Positions 12,700 through 24,808 of a DNA stretch of 64,000 bases are shown here, piece after piece. The notes beneath the pieces are model-generated. The model made no database searches. It was not told where the DNA came from and was given only the letters and a program-made list of their open reading frames with translations. The translations under genes and the position numbers were made by a program. Position 1 is the first letter of the stretch, and each line of letters starts with the position of its first letter. This stretch comes from Hofstenia miamia (lineage: Eukaryota; Xenacoelomorpha; Acoela), in the NCBI GenBank assembly GCA_004352715.1, contig SCFE01000040.1:1125007-1189006 (forward strand), read 5' to 3'.

Positions 12700-13231
12700 T
12701 AACACAATTATGTAGTCATATAGACTCACAAAAAGTTATTTGACGTTGATTAGCATCACCAATAATAACCAAATACGCTATCGGATATTGTTTAATGACA
12801 TCAGCTAACATTTTCCTTATCAATCCTTCGCAAGCACGCTTATTTCGTTGAGGTCTGCAATAAACATTGGCAATAATAACTGATATTTAATCAGAAGGCA
12901 ATAATGTAGGTCGGCAATTAATAACTAGAATTTCAAGATCAGGAACAGACATCGCAGATACAATATTAGGTTTGATTCGGCACCACGATTTACTAACATA
13001 TGTGATAAGCCCTCCGCCACCAGATTCTTCAAATACGGTTAAATCACGATCATATCGAAAGATGTGATAAGCATCAATTTCATATGATATTGTGACATCG
13101 GACTCTCCTAGTTTTGTTTCCTGCAGGGCAACGATGGCATACTCATAACTTTCCATAACGATGCCTTTCAACTCCAAGAACTTCATTTTAAAACCATTAA
13201 CATTGTTGCAAAATATAGAAGGAAATGACAT
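12700..13231 (-). pseudogene. LINE ORF2: APE-type endonuclease domain
   Basis: The ORF begins MSFPSIFCNNVNGF at 13231. It shows ordered apurinic-like endonuclease motifs: the N of NNVNGF, the glutamate in ALQETKL (metal-binding E), FRYDRD, ESGGGGLITYV, and after an in-frame TAA near 12887 the block VIIGDANQRQ (usual GDFN). This domain nicks target DNA to prime reverse transcription. The internal stop and the divergence of the GDFN and SDH motifs indicate a dead copy. Its neighbours are ORF1 upstream (13348-13980) and the pre-RT linker downstream, in normal LINE order. The motifs resemble CR1/L2-type elements, but I cannot assign a clade without the RT. Confidence 0.75.
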
Positions 13232-13347
13232 ATTATATAATTTTGAAATAAAATCAGACAGTCATTTAATGTTAACTATTTTGTTATCGCAGTAGAGCGT
13301 AAGGTTCCTAATTTTCAGGCGATTTTTATCAATACCATCCATATTGA

Positions 13348-13985
13348 TCATTTCATACCTTTTTTCAATAGTTTTTTTTCTATCGCTCTTTCATGATCAT
13401 TTAGGGCTGGTTTAATAAATATATTTAGGCTGTAGGATTTCAGTTTGAAAGAGTTCGCCAGCACTAATCGTTTGGACCATCCGGAGTTTAGCTTCACCAT
13501 TAGCGGACGAGGTTTTCCATTGTGGATCTTCCCGATGCGATATAAATCAATAGGATGATTATCGTCAACTCCGATATGATTAAAGATATCTCTCAGACTT
13601 TCACGATCATTCATTAAACGGATTTTATTTGAACCACCATCCGTTTCATGTAAGTTATTATTTTATACATTAACGGTAGAGTTGGTAACTTGGATCTGTT
13701 GATTAGTAAATTCAGCTTTTGTTTTAGAAATTGAAAGTTTTAAAGAATCAAGTTCTTTATTGAGTTCTTCAATTAAGCAATTGATTTCTCATATTGATGT
13801 AGAGCATAAGTTTTTGCCACCAGCATTTACACAGCTCGAGCAAAGTGTTAGTAAGTGCTTAATATAGTTATTGATAACATCCAAGTATGCGGTTGTGAAA
13901 CCAGTACATTTCTTAATGAAATGAAGAGTCTTTTTACACATTACACATTCGAAAAATTTTGATTCATCTATTGAATGTTTGCAAG
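13348..13985 (-). pseudogene. LINE ORF1: PHD-like zinc finger, coiled coil and RRM-like domain
   Basis: Reading the minus strand from the gap edge, a cysteine/histidine array comes first (CKTCKHSIDESKFFECVMC..., H, C, then CSSC near 13800-13980). This resembles the PHD-like treble clef of ORF1 proteins in CR1-type and related LINEs. A short heptad-like segment (EELNKELDSLKLSISKTKAE, about 13690-13790) suggests a coiled coil. After one stop, 13614-13348 encodes LYRIGKIHNGKPRPLMVKLN...FIKPALNDHERAIEKKL, the nucleic-acid-binding domain common in invertebrate LINE ORF1. The 5' part runs into the N gap at 14011. At least one stop separates zinc finger and RRM-like part, so the ORF is broken. Confidence 0.65.
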
Positions 13986-14010
13986 TCTTGCATATTACAT
14001 TGGTAATGTT

Positions 14011-14219
14011 NNNNNNNNNNNNNNNNNNNNNNNNNNNNNNNNNNNNNNNNNNNNNNNNNNNNNNNNNNNNNNNNNNNNNNNNNNNNNNNNNNNNNNNNNN
14101 NNNNNNNNNNNNNNNNNNNNNNNNNNNNNNNNNNNNNNNNNNNNNNNNNNNNNNNNNNNNNNNNNNNNNNNNNNNNNNNNNNNNNNNNNNNNNNNNNNNN
14201 NNNNNNNNNNNNNNNNNNN
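14011..14219. other. Assembly gap (209 N) ending in (TA)n
   Basis: A run of N. Sequence resumes in a (TA)n tract (14220-14247), the likely reason the assembly broke here. The 5' end of the LINE lies inside or beyond it. Confidence 0.95.
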
Positions 14220-14247
14220 ATATATATATATATATATATATATATAT

Positions 14248-16107
14248 TACATAGAATTGAATAGTAATTACCCAAATAAACTCCTATGGAAGGTGAAATA
14301 ATTCGTCTTTATAATATGATTAGCTTTAAATTAGAAAGAAGAGTTAGACCAGATCTCCGATGAGGCCCAATAAATTACAATTTCTGACAAGAGCGTGAAG
14401 CCCATTGCAGAGCTTAATGAAGACTATGTATCTAACATCTATTTAGACGATACGCATTTTTATTTGTGTTATTATGTTGAAGCTTAAGTTCTTCACATTT
14501 TTTATTTTCTTTACCAATTTTAGTGCTATTATATATATTTTAAAGAATAAAAAATATTATTATTAGAAGGAAAACGACCGTTTTTCATAGTAATACTAAT
14601 ACCTACAATAAAAAAATTCCATAAAAACATAATATGAGCAAAAGTTTTTAATAAAAATGGAACATAGGAAAATTCGAAATCAATTAGTAATGACTACCAA
14701 ATTTTTTAAATAAATTTGAAATGTAACCATATCTTTGAAATAGATGGCCAAAAATGTTTTTCGAATTTCCCAAATGATTTTCGCATATTTCTCCGTTTAT
14801 CTCAATATATATAAATTATTCACCATTTTTGTAAACTACTGGTGTTAAAAATAATGATTCATAGCTTACGTTTATTTAAACACAAATATACTTCCAAATT
14901 GAAGAGAATCGGTGGCATACACGCAAATGGAAATGTAGTGTTTCCGATTCACACTGCTATGCGTGGGAAAATGTGTTAGTTCAAACAAAGAATATTTCCC
15001 TTTCCCCCATTTGTTTTTATGGAACTTAACTGTTTAGCTTTAAATTAGTGTGTGATTTAATCACAGAGCTTTTGTTTTCCAGACAGACTATATTGATTTC
15101 TTAATCACCTTATTGCTAACAATATCAAGTTAACTAAAAGGATCATAATCCTTATTTCATTAGCTATCTTAAACTATAATATTGATTGTGATTTCCAGAA
15201 AAAAATTTAAAATATATATAGTTATAAGTAAGTAGTTTTTCCACGTTCCAATCAGAAATATATTAGTATGAATTTAACAATAAGAGAGCATAAAAAAATA
15301 AGTTCTGCACAGCATTAAATTGTCTAAAGTTTTTTGAATTACACAATAATCATAATTATTTTATGCATTTTTGATTAGATATAATCCATTGTAATTGGAA
15401 GTAAAACTAAATATAAAAAATAGACGTGAATAACAACAAGATTTGCAACTAGAAACTTTTTTCTCAAAAATGTTAGTATGTCCTTAAATCCGAAAGCCAA
15501 AATGTTAATTGCGTTGAAGTAGTGTAATTTCAAATTGGGAAATTTGTTTTCATATATAATACATTTAGAATATTAACTCAATTCAATGCACAAAATGAAA
15601 AATAATTAACATTCCTAATAAATATAAAATGGAAACAATTTTGACTGTATAAAGTAGACTGAGAAAATTTTCCAGTTGCCATTATTTAATTTTTTCCAAA
15701 ATTTATTTAGTATAATAACAATGGCGATACATTTCTAAAGAATTTTTCTCTAATGCCAAATAAATTTTCCATAGAAAGCACATAATTAAGGAATAGTTAT
15801 TTGGAAATAAGTTGCTAAGGAAATTTTAAGATTATAACTATTTTAAAATTATCCAATAAATGCGGAGAATAAACTTTCAAAAACATTCAGAGTTTTATGC
15901 AACTACAGTAGGCAATCTTCTTTGTGTAATAATATTTTTAATCAACAATGACAATAAAAGGAAAAAAATTCCTTCACTTAAAGTGAATATTGAAAGTTCA
16001 ATTATCAAAGTATTTAGCAAACTTAGAAGTTAAAATGATAGAACATTAGTTTTTGAAGTAAAAATAACAATTTAAGTGAAAAAATGAGAGTAGTCTCTCC
16101 AAGAATT
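14248..16107. other. AT-rich non-coding stretch
   Basis: No ORF of substance, no repeat with definable ends, no RNA gene recognised. Confidence 0.6.
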
Positions 16108-16753
16108 TTAGACTCTTATAAGAAGATTTTGTTCTTGATAGTTTTCAACTTCTCTAACTTCTTGGCACAAAGAACATGGATGACAGAAGCAAAGTGATGC
16201 GGTGTCTGAAATTGAACTCCCCGGAATTTTTCGAATTCTCCGGATGTCTTTTCTCACAAAGAGGTTGTTCAGAAATCTTAAGAAAAGAAAAGTCATTGTT
16301 AATAGAATTAGCGCCACATGGACCACTACAGCTGTAGAGCCTTGGAATGGCTGGAAAATCAGCACAAGCATATATAGAAACATCATAACAAATTGAATTG
16401 CACAGAAAACTAAAGTTAGAATTGCAGCTGTGTGTTGGTAAGAAAATTTCGCTGCAATGTACTCTGATACACACGGAAAAAAGCNNNNNNNNNNNNNNNN
16501 NNNNNAAAATCAGCACAAGCATATATAGAAACATCATAACAAATTGAATTGCACAGAAAACTAAAGTTAGAATTGCAGCTGTGTGTTGGTAAGAAAATTT
16601 CGCTGCAATGTACTCTGATACACACGGAAAAAAGCATGTGATGCAACAAATTGGTAAATCCGAATGAAATCCACATATGTCTTGATCCCAGTCTTTCATT
16701 ATGACCACAGCATCATTGTTATCTTTAACTGCAGTGTCTTCTTGGTTCAGCAT
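16108..16753 (-). CDS. PLAC8 (Cys-rich) family membrane protein, interrupted by an assembly duplication
   Basis: The start is ATG at 16753 (MLNQEDTAVK). The N-terminal part has KDWDQDICGFHSDLPICC and CFFPC, the typical PLAC8 opening of W..(L/I)C.C..D...CC...F.PC. Two hydrophobic segments follow (AAILTLVFCAIQFVMMFLYM; VVVHVALILLTMTFLFLRF). The end has RRIRKIPGSSISD...CFCHPCSLCQEVREVE, matching the family's '(R)..I.GS...D....CC.PC.LCQ..RE' block. The stop is at 16108. Without the repeated 151 bp (n-run 16485-16505 plus one 130-bp copy) the protein would be about 165 aa in one exon, with no stop or frameshift seen. PLAC8/cornifelin-like proteins are small membrane or membrane-associated proteins of varied function (growth control, ion transport in other eukaryotes). 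The role here is unknown. Confidence 0.75.
16355..16635. repeat. 130-bp exact duplication across a 21-N gap
   Basis: 16355-16484 reappears at 16506-16635 with no difference seen, on either side of 21 n. Inside the PLAC8 gene this would repeat a membrane segment. Treating it as unmerged contig overlap restores a normal family layout. Confidence 0.85.
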
Positions 16754-18029
16754 TTTTCTAAATTGATTTCAGAGAAGGAAATTAAGATGATTCACGCAGA
16801 CGATAACAGATTAGAAAACATGTGCCGATTTGTCATAATCAGCCTGTGGTTTAATCTTAGTTTTATGTGCTTAGATGAAACGAAATGCTGCCTAAGTCTA
16901 ATATCAGAGAAAATATTATGCAAATTATTGGATGAAACTGTCAACCAATAATATTGTTAGAGAGAAGGAAATTAAATCCGCGTTTAAGGTGAATTCAACT
17001 AATAAAAAATAATCTTGATGACAAACTATCTTAAATATTTACACTTGAAAGTGTAATGAACGACGTCAGTCTAAATATTTAGAATTACTTCCATTTAATT
17101 AAATAGTTTGGCATTCTCCATTCAATGGGATCACATTCTTTAAGCAAAAACATTAAAATACAAGATTCAACAATGTCTTTTCTGTTCTCCGTGCTTTGGA
17201 GTCGACGACAAATTTATATATCAGACTTAGACTAGATGTAATTTCACATTATGAAAGCCAATAAGTGTTTGTGATATATGCAATGTACATATAGTTTAGA
17301 CACATAATTAAATATATATTATGTTTTCATTAACCATTGTCACTAAACCCCTTAAAAATTTTTTTGCAAGGAGGTGCCTTAAAATTTCTTAAAGTTTTTT
17401 TATGAATTGTTGAAAAATAATTTAAATAAAACAGTTTTATAGTGTTATTATTTCATTTCGCATGTATTAATTTCTACATCATCTCACCTTTGCGGTTGTT
17501 AGTACCTCACCTCGTATTGATAATACAAATACAAACTCTAAACGTCTTTTTGGCTTCTTTATCCTCTTTGCTTTGTACATTTATGAATAACGATGGAATT
17601 CTCAATAATTAATTTCTAATTACCCGTACACCTAATTCTCATTCAGAGTGAAGTCCGTAGCAATCCTGTTCTCGCAAAGCGATTCACTCTTCCCGAAGTC
17701 ATACGGGCACTAGGCTTGATTTATCATATTTAAATTAAAATAAAATAAATAGATAAAGAAGTAAAGAAATGTCGATAACGAAATAACCCGGTTTTGTAGT
17801 TGTACGTTAGTGGTTTTCGATAGAATCTCCAAACTAATGTACAAAAAGAGAACATAATAATACTTTGTATTGCAAAAGCCTTCGTTAGTAATTGAATTGT
17901 GACGAGATCCATTAACTCACAAAACACTGCAAAACACTGACTGGTTTTCGAGTGATCAAAGCGAATAAACTAAGGTTAATGATCCCCTTCACCGTTAGTA
18001 TTTGCAATTTATATAGTAAACATTTAGCA
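16754..18029. other. Non-coding stretch upstream of the PLAC8 gene
   Basis: No convincing gene. A 65-codon hydrophobic minus-strand ORF at 17730-17927 (IQSIIMFSFCTLVWRFYRKP) could be a membrane peptide or chance; no motif supports it. Confidence 0.5.
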
Positions 18030-18290
18030 CAGTGGTGCGTTTAGGGGGGGCAGGGAGCGCTACCGCCCCCCTTTGGTGCCAATTGCGAACCCTTAAGAAA
18101 AATGTTCTCTTTTCCTCAAAATTGAAAATAGTTTACGTTAATTCAAGATGTTATCAATCGATTTGCTGCTAAAAACAGACGATTGCATTTTTTGTAAGCT
18201 TTTTTTTGTCCAAGAAAATCTTCCAATTTTTTTCTGTAAAAAGAGGTGTCAGCCCCGCCGTTTTACAAATCCTAAACGCACGCGCCACTG
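18030..18290. mobile_element. hAT-like MITE, 261 bp
   Basis: The left end is CAGTGGTGCGTTTAGG. The reverse complement of the right end is CAGTGGCGCGTGCGTTTAGG, so the termini match except for a 4-nt insertion. The 7-bp direct repeat TTTAGCA flanks it at 18023-18029 and 18291-18297. CAGTGGCG termini with 7-8 bp duplications are typical of hAT elements. No transposase inside; non-autonomous. Confidence 0.65.
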
Positions 18291-20896
18291 TTTAGCATTC
18301 AATTTTCCTGCGCTAATTTACAATTCGTTGAAACGATATTTAGATGTGAACATTGTAGCCAAATAGCAATTTCGTAAGTAAAACTAAAGTCCCAAATCAT
18401 TTGGCCCAAATTAAATAAAGCACCGATGGCAAATAGCCATAACTAGAATTATTCAAAAATGATCGAAGTCGATATCAGAAATTCTTTATTGCACCAGTGA
18501 TACTAAAATATGTTGCAATATACAGTAGAACTCCTCTATAGTGACCATCCTCTATGATGGACTTCTTCTATAATAGACTTCCTCTTTAATAGATTCCCTC
18601 TATAGTGAACATTCTTCTTCTTTCCCTGTAATGAGGTTTCTCTATTAAAAATGCAACTATAATCGAACTTCATGGTGTGATATTTCCTAGTTCATTTGGA
18701 ATTCCTCTATATAAGAATTAAATAATGCATTATTTTTTTCTCAAATGTACTAAGCAAAAGCCCTTCATTATGGAAAGTGTAAATGTACCAATATTTTGTT
18801 ATATTGTAGTTATCCTGATCACAGCGTTTGCTACATACTTGCAATAAATACAAGAGTGCATTTCTATATTATTGCGATATACATGCATTATTAAAATGCC
18901 TCCCACTCCTATGTTACATTTGACAAATATAATCGCTGTATCGATATCAATAATTCTTCTAAACATCTTGTAATGCTTCATACTTTTTTGGGATGAATAC
19001 CCACGTAAAATTAGTAAGAATTCAAATTCGGATATAGAAAAGGACATAATATCATACATTATCAAATTCAATTTCAAATTTGAAATAAATTTAGTTAAGA
19101 ACACATTACATTTGGATTACACTCGACAGCGTGGAGTAATAAAGACACTAAACAACGTTCAGCTAGTGCATGCCAATATCTAAGTACATTTACAAAATTT
19201 GGAAAAGATCATCTCGAGAATTAACATAAGCGTAACAACATTAACAATATTTCAGTTTTTTGGATAGTTTATTAGGACGGGATGTGTAAGCTAAGCAACC
19301 ATACATTAGCTTACGTATGTTTCTATTTGGTTCAGCAAGGAATCCAATATACTGCTACAACCTCCGAATCAATATTGATTTGGAAGCACTGCTATTTCTG
19401 CTTTAAATAAGTGTTGATTTCTAAGAAGAGGTTGTGATTGTGATCAGTCGATAGTGTACTCCATTATTTCATTTCAATACATTTGCATTTTTTGCAGTAT
19501 CACTGAAGCGTTTTTTGGATCATAATTTTCACATAATTTTTTACAGAATGTTTAGTAAAATGTTTCCAACTGATAATTAACATGCACATCTGGAATTTGC
19601 GGGTACAGGAGAAACTGTGAGTACATAAATTATAAATAAAATGTTGAAAAAATTAAAGTCTAATTGTGTTAGAAATTTCTTAAAATTCTTAAATTAATTA
19701 GTGGCAGAAAAAAAAAGAAATTTTCTTGAATTATTTGACTCGACGGTTTTGCTCAAAAAATCTCTACCCGCATATTCTTAATACCCATATAATAACTAAA
19801 TTAAAATCAAGTTATATACTGCAAAATATATGTTGATTCGACCTTCAATATTCATGGTGAGATGACCTCTAACTTTGAGCACAGCGAGCCTGAACGGAGG
19901 TCATACAGTTTTTCCTAAAAACAAAATATTTTTGAATGGACTTCAGGCACTTAAATTCTTTTTGCAAAAATCTTCATCATTACATTAACGGATATGGATA
20001 TGTCAATATAAAAGCTTTCAATATTTCTTAACAGGATTGGATAAAATTATTTATGTTGAGAGAAATAGGGTTAATAAACAGAATATAGTACTCTGATTAC
20101 TAAATAAACTTTATTTGTACTACACATTAACCATTAGCTCATTCTAACAAAATTACTTTAAACATTTTGTTTTTTCTTAATATTATCCTAAAGAAAATGA
20201 ACAATAACTTGGTAAGTATATTTTGAATTCAAAATCTTTACGTCAGTTACCTTATTTATTGAAAAACCTAATTTAAGTGCGCCTTTTTCCCAAATCCTCT
20301 AGGTGGAAATATTTTCCCCTCCCCAAATTGTGCAGGTTCTAATATTGGATGATTTTTTTAGGATAATTTTGCAGCAAATATTCAACTGTTGAGGCACTGT
20401 CATGCAAATTAATCAGTTTTAGCAAATCAAAAACTCCTACTAATAAGAGCTCCTATGCCAAAATATATTCCAATCATTAACCACTCTTGAGTTTTTTTAG
20501 AGAGGATGTGTGCATCATCATTGATAAGTTATGTGCCAAAAATATAATATTGTAAAATAATATAATATCTATTATTTCATGAAATTATAAAGACCGTTTA
20601 CATTGACACAAAGGTGCTAGAATTTTGAAATAATTAGAAAGAAGGTATAAATATATTTTATGTATTTTAGCCAATAAGGAGTCAATAATTGATTAACTAA
20701 TATATATATATATATCAACAAGCAGACCACCTTCTGAAAAACTGTGGTAATCTTACAGACGATATTGAAATTTGAATTTTTAATGAAATCGTTGGTTCTA
20801 AGGCGAATGAATGATTAATTTTTGATATTACTTTGTTGACCAAACATTTTTTTTTCAAATGCAAATCCCTAGCTAGTATTGAGAGCAACCAATTTA
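18291..20896. other. Non-coding stretch
   Basis: 18520-18720 contains degenerate CTCTATAGTGAAC-type repeats starting ACAGTAGAACTCCTCTATA. This resembles a single terminus of a pogo/Tigger-like element, but no matching opposite end was found. A 101-codon minus-strand ORF at 18799-19104 has no recognisable feature. The rest is AT-rich filler. Confidence 0.5.
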
Positions 20897-22249
20897 ATGA
20901 TGAAACATATTCTGCTCTTCTGTTTTTTCATTCATATTTCTGATTCTAAAAGTCTTGCTTCTTTAATGAGCGTATCAAATAAAAAAAATACAGCATTCTC
21001 TACAGAAACATGTGTTCAATGGTGCGACGCGTTTGAAGAAGCTGATTGCCTTTCCAGTGTTTGGGTTTTAAAAACCCTCATGTGCTATGCATTGAGAATC
21101 AAATTCGAACAAAATGAAGCAAACATTAATGAAGGGAATTTTCTATGGCTGCCAAGGAATGAAACGTACTTTAGAATGGATATATATGTTCTAAGAAACA
21201 GTTACTGCAGCAAAATATTCAATCTCAATTCTACGGTGGATCTCTATATAACACTTTTTAACTCAACAGTAACTAAGTTTACTAAACTTCATGTTTCTAA
21301 TACAATGCCTAAGCGCATACAAAACGTATTTATTGAAAAATCGGATGAAAATAAAATTTCGCAAATAAAATTGTTTCACAATGATAATGAAGTCAATTGC
21401 ATTGGGAGTGCATTGGAAGTAGTTTTAGGTCCTGTTCGTTGTTTGGGCCTAAATTGTAGAAGCTTGAGAAGTAGAATAGAATGTATTGCTACTGATCCAC
21501 ACACGTATCTGTCAGGTAACATGTATGTACAATTTTATAAGTCGGATGACATAGTTTTACTGCATATTTATATATATGGAACTAGAAGTAATCGATGCAC
21601 CAGCCGCATCAAAAAAATTACTTTATATGCCAAACATGAACCAGTGTGCACTCATTTTCAAAATATATGGCTTGAAGACGGAATTCCGGCTTCATTACAG
21701 TTTTATTGCCCGAATCTTTTAATGAGGCAAAAAATAGAGTCAGTTGTATTGGAAAGTGATGAGCCAGGATTGCAAGCATGTATTGACATGGTTTTCATCC
21801 GTGATATGTGGCAGCTTCATTATCAAGTTCAATTTACATGTAATTTAAACTGCACTGATCAGGTAATTGGCAATTCAGTTATTTTCACAACGCCAAGCAC
21901 TGTTTACTACTATATGGATTTTTTCCACCCCATTGGATTCAAATTCAGTAGCAGCATTGATTCATACATACCATCTACTTCAATAGTTACATATTCCAAA
22001 GGCGTTTTTGACCTTACGTATTGGGCAGGTAATTTTCATTTTCATGGAGGCTTTCTTGAGTACCAAGATATTAAGGAATATCATGTTCGAAAAACAACAA
22101 CTGATGAAAGAATTTTTATATATTCAATTATGTTGCAAAGGTTTGGTCACTGGAAAATTATCTTTAAGCCTTCGTACCATGGCTTATCTCGTTTTGAATT
22201 GAATAATACAAATCCTACTTTAAGAGTTGAGCTGTTTACACTTGAATGA
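20897..22249 (+). CDS. Secreted cysteine-rich protein of unknown family (450 aa)
   Basis: The first ATG of the open frame is at 20897 (upstream codons in frame have no ATG), and the stop TGA is at 22247-22249. Residues 1-17 (MMKHILLFCFFIHISDS) form a good signal peptide. A cysteine cluster follows at residues 39, 43, 51 and 63 (ETCVQWCDAFEEADCLSSVW, then MCYAL), spaced like a PAN/apple-type module, though short. The remainder is beta-rich with scattered cysteines, several N-glycosylation sequons (NET, NST, NCT, NNT) and no membrane anchor. I do not recognise the C-terminal 380 residues. The ORF is uninterrupted over 1.35 kb in very AT-rich DNA, which strongly favours selection. AATAAA at 22377-22382 could serve as polyadenylation signal. 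An intronless secreted gene could be a lineage-specific expansion or a retrocopy. Confidence 0.75.
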   Translation: MMKHILLFCFFIHISDSKSLASLMSVSNKKNTAFSTETCVQWCDAFEEADCLSSVWVLKTLMCYALRIKFEQNEANINEGNFLWLPRNETYFRMDIYVLRNSYCSKIFNLNSTVDLYITLFNSTVTKFTKLHVSNTMPKRIQNVFIEKSDENKISQIKLFHNDNEVNCIGSALEVVLGPVRCLGLNCRSLRSRIECIATDPHTYLSGNMYVQFYKSDDIVLLHIYIYGTRSNRCTSRIKKITLYAKHEPVCTHFQNIWLEDGIPASLQFYCPNLLMRQKIESVVLESDEPGLQACIDMVFIRDMWQLHYQVQFTCNLNCTDQVIGNSVIFTTPSTVYYYMDFFHPIGFKFSSSIDSYIPSTSIVTYSKGVFDLTYWAGNFHFHGGFLEYQDIKEYHVRKTTTDERIFIYSIMLQRFGHWKIIFKPSYHGLSRFELNNTNPTLRVELFTLE

Positions 22250-22406
22250 TATGTTAACATTTGAATAACTTCATAACTTTCTTTAATGTATTTCATATTT
22301 TGAAAATATATTTTAAGCATTTATTTGTCTTTTCGAAAGAATATCATCTGAAATACTTGTTTAGTATATAAAAAGAAATAAATAATTTCAGTTTTGCCAT
22401 ATATAC

Positions 22407-22463
<57 letters not shown>

Positions 22464-22865
22464 TATTTGAGCAATAGTATTGTTATTTATTTAATGCTTC
22501 ATTTAATCAAGGAGATTAACGAAAAAATACATTTTTCAAATTAAAACTTAATAAACCATTTACAACTTGTTTAATATAGCGAGGTCTTTGTGTCATTTTG
22601 TAAGCTTGTGCTCACTACAATTATAAATTACCATGAAATTTTTTCTTTTTATTTTAAATTTGTTTTAAATATGTGTAAGCACATGCAGTAGAACATAACA
22701 CATGAAGAATAAAAAATTCGATGGTATATCAAGTGTTTTATTCCGCTACATTTGGAACATGACAGACTGATATTTCAGTGTCATATTAATACCTTATACA
22801 AAAAAATGCTACAACACAAGCAGACATTAACTTAGCAGCAACATTGTAGAAATCTCTAATACTGT
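22250..22865. other. 3' flank with poly(A) signal and (TA)n microsatellite
   Basis: AATAAA at 22377-22382, (TA)n at about 22409-22460, nothing else recognised. Confidence 0.5.
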
Positions 22866-23173
22866 CAGGCGCGGACGCAGAATTCTAAAAACAGGGGGGT
22901 TTAAATTGCTTTTCGTTTCATTTTACACACTACTATAAGAACAAGTAAAAGAAGAAACACTAAATACCAAAAATATAGATTAATAAGGTTAAAACTCTGA
23001 TTCTTCTTTTAAAAAGCTCTCAAAGATTTAATACTTTCACACTATCACATGGCACACCAAAAGAACTATAAGTGAACAGAGTAGTAGAGAAACAATTTAG
23101 TAAGAATTTTTTTTGAAGCGTCTGATTTAAAGGGGGTTTAAACCCCCAAAGCCCCCCTCTGTGTCCGTCCCTG
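22866..23173. mobile_element. Non-autonomous TIR element, 308 bp
   Basis: Left terminus CAGGCGCGGACGCAG and reverse complement of right terminus CAGGGACGGACACAG match at 12 of 15 positions. The 5-bp direct repeat ACTGT lies immediately outside (22861-22865 and 23174-23178). No ORF inside. A 5-bp duplication is not diagnostic; the CAGG(G) ends suggest hAT-related origin with a partly eroded duplication. Confidence 0.55.
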
Positions 23174-24624
23174 ACTGTGTATGCTGTAGGGTTGTCTATA
23201 TTGCAATATAAAATATTTTATATAGGACGACTAATTTTTTCTTGGTAATGACGCGAATATTTTGTGTAAATGTGCTGGTATGACTTCTTTTTTTGCCGCT
23301 GTGGGTATGGGTTGAATACAGATTTGTTGAAAATGTGTTAGTGTATGTGTATTGACTATGAAACATTTGTAAGGCTAACGGATCATATTTAAGGAACCAA
23401 ATGATTGATTATAGTATAAATTACACTAAGAGGCTCATCACAATAAAGTCAGGCTTATTATTTCATTATCATTGAATTACACAAATGTCATGTGTGTCAT
23501 AAATTGTTGTAATAATTATAGATGTTTCTTATGTCGATTTTCATTTGTTTCTGTAATAGGACCCTGCGCTTTCATCAGTGTTATTTCGAATTCGAATCCT
23601 AATATTTAGGCAATGCATGGGCAAATCCGAATGAGAATTGAATTAAGTTCTAAATTGGTTTACGTAATAGCTTCAATGACAAAAATATCTGGTGTTAGCA
23701 ATTACTGTCAAAAAACTAATTTAAAACATGAAAAATTTAGCTGTTCAGTCTACAGTAGAAGAATTTAGCTGAGAAATGTGATTTACGTGTATCACACAAA
23801 GTCGTAGCTTCTGAAACTATTGTTTATTTAAACAATTTCAGTAGCCCACGAAAATTTTTTAAATGCACCACTGTACTGAACCAAGATTCGAATTGAAATA
23901 CAGATAGCTTCGAATTCGGATTTGATTAGTAAGCTCTTATTTTGTAATTGGTAAATATTAAATTTATATTAAATCTTTAAAATTATAGCCAGAAAAGAAT
24001 GTGGTTAAATGATTAAATTTAATAAATATTTGCAAATACGAAAATACAAAATAGCATTTTACAATGCTGATTTCGACTTGCTAGAAATTATGGGAGATGT
24101 TAGAATCATGCCTTTATAATTGAAGGCGAATCATTCGAATGTCAATGAACAGCAGTGTGATGTTTTGTTCATATCAATGTTCATAACAAACTAATAATAT
24201 ATCAGAAAGTCGTCCAAATATAGTAGATGTATTGAATCTTTAACAATAGATATAATTCATTATAGTAAAACCCAAATTGGTGTAAAAGTGGCAAAAAACC
24301 GCAAGAAACATTACATAACTTTTAATTTAAGTAACTACTATAAGTAAAAAGATTTATTTTAGTAATGTACAATTGCGTTTTGTCTCCCAAGACGGACAAT
24401 AAAATATTCTTCATTATATATATAATTAATAAGAACAATTGCAAATTAAGCATAGTTATTTGCATAAGCAGCTGGAATATAATAAGAGGGCTTACCAAAT
24501 TGGTATTACATTAAGATAAACAAAATTATGTAGAATATTAGAAATGAAAATATATCTGATGAATTCAAATATTATAAACATAATACAAATTATTATATAT
24601 TTTCCAATATCTAGCTAAACTTAC
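23174..24624. other. AT-rich non-coding stretch
   Basis: No coding or repeat structure recognised. Confidence 0.6.
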
Positions 24625-24808
24625 GCTATTAAGTATTCTCTCTTGCAAAATTCCTAAAGCAGTGTAAAACTGCGGGTGTATTGCATACTTTGAACTCATT
24701 TGTTCCAAGATCGGAACTGAGTAGAATAAAATAAACAGCTGCAAGTTCACCAGAAGAGGTCCGCCAATCATAATTCGTTTCGTAATAAGAAATATCAAAT
24801 TCGAATCA
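24625..24808 (-). other. Possible exon resembling the beta1-beta2 region of Cys-loop receptors
   Basis: A minus-strand open frame between an upstream CTTTTAG and a downstream GTAAGT donor reads ITKRIMIGGPLLVNLQLFI ... QMSSKYAIHPQFY ... LQERIL. This recalls 'YDKRIRP..GGP..V.V...VLSISSI.E..MDY.....FRQ.W.D.RL' of ligand-gated chloride channels. No other receptor exon was found nearby, and its upstream end lies inside a tandem repeat (24776-25476). It may be a stray pseudo-exon or a chance match. Listed because of the splice sites and ordered similarity. Confidence 0.2.

Noticed and set aside
4042-14010. Shared word TATTACATTGGTAATGTT at 4043-4060 and 13993-14010 as evidence of a second LINE copy
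   Set aside because: The match is one near-palindromic 18-mer with no similarity on either side; chance or a local hairpin is enough.
18520-18720. pogo/Tigger-like terminus
   Set aside because: Only one end is visible, with no opposite terminus, TA duplication or transposase sequence.
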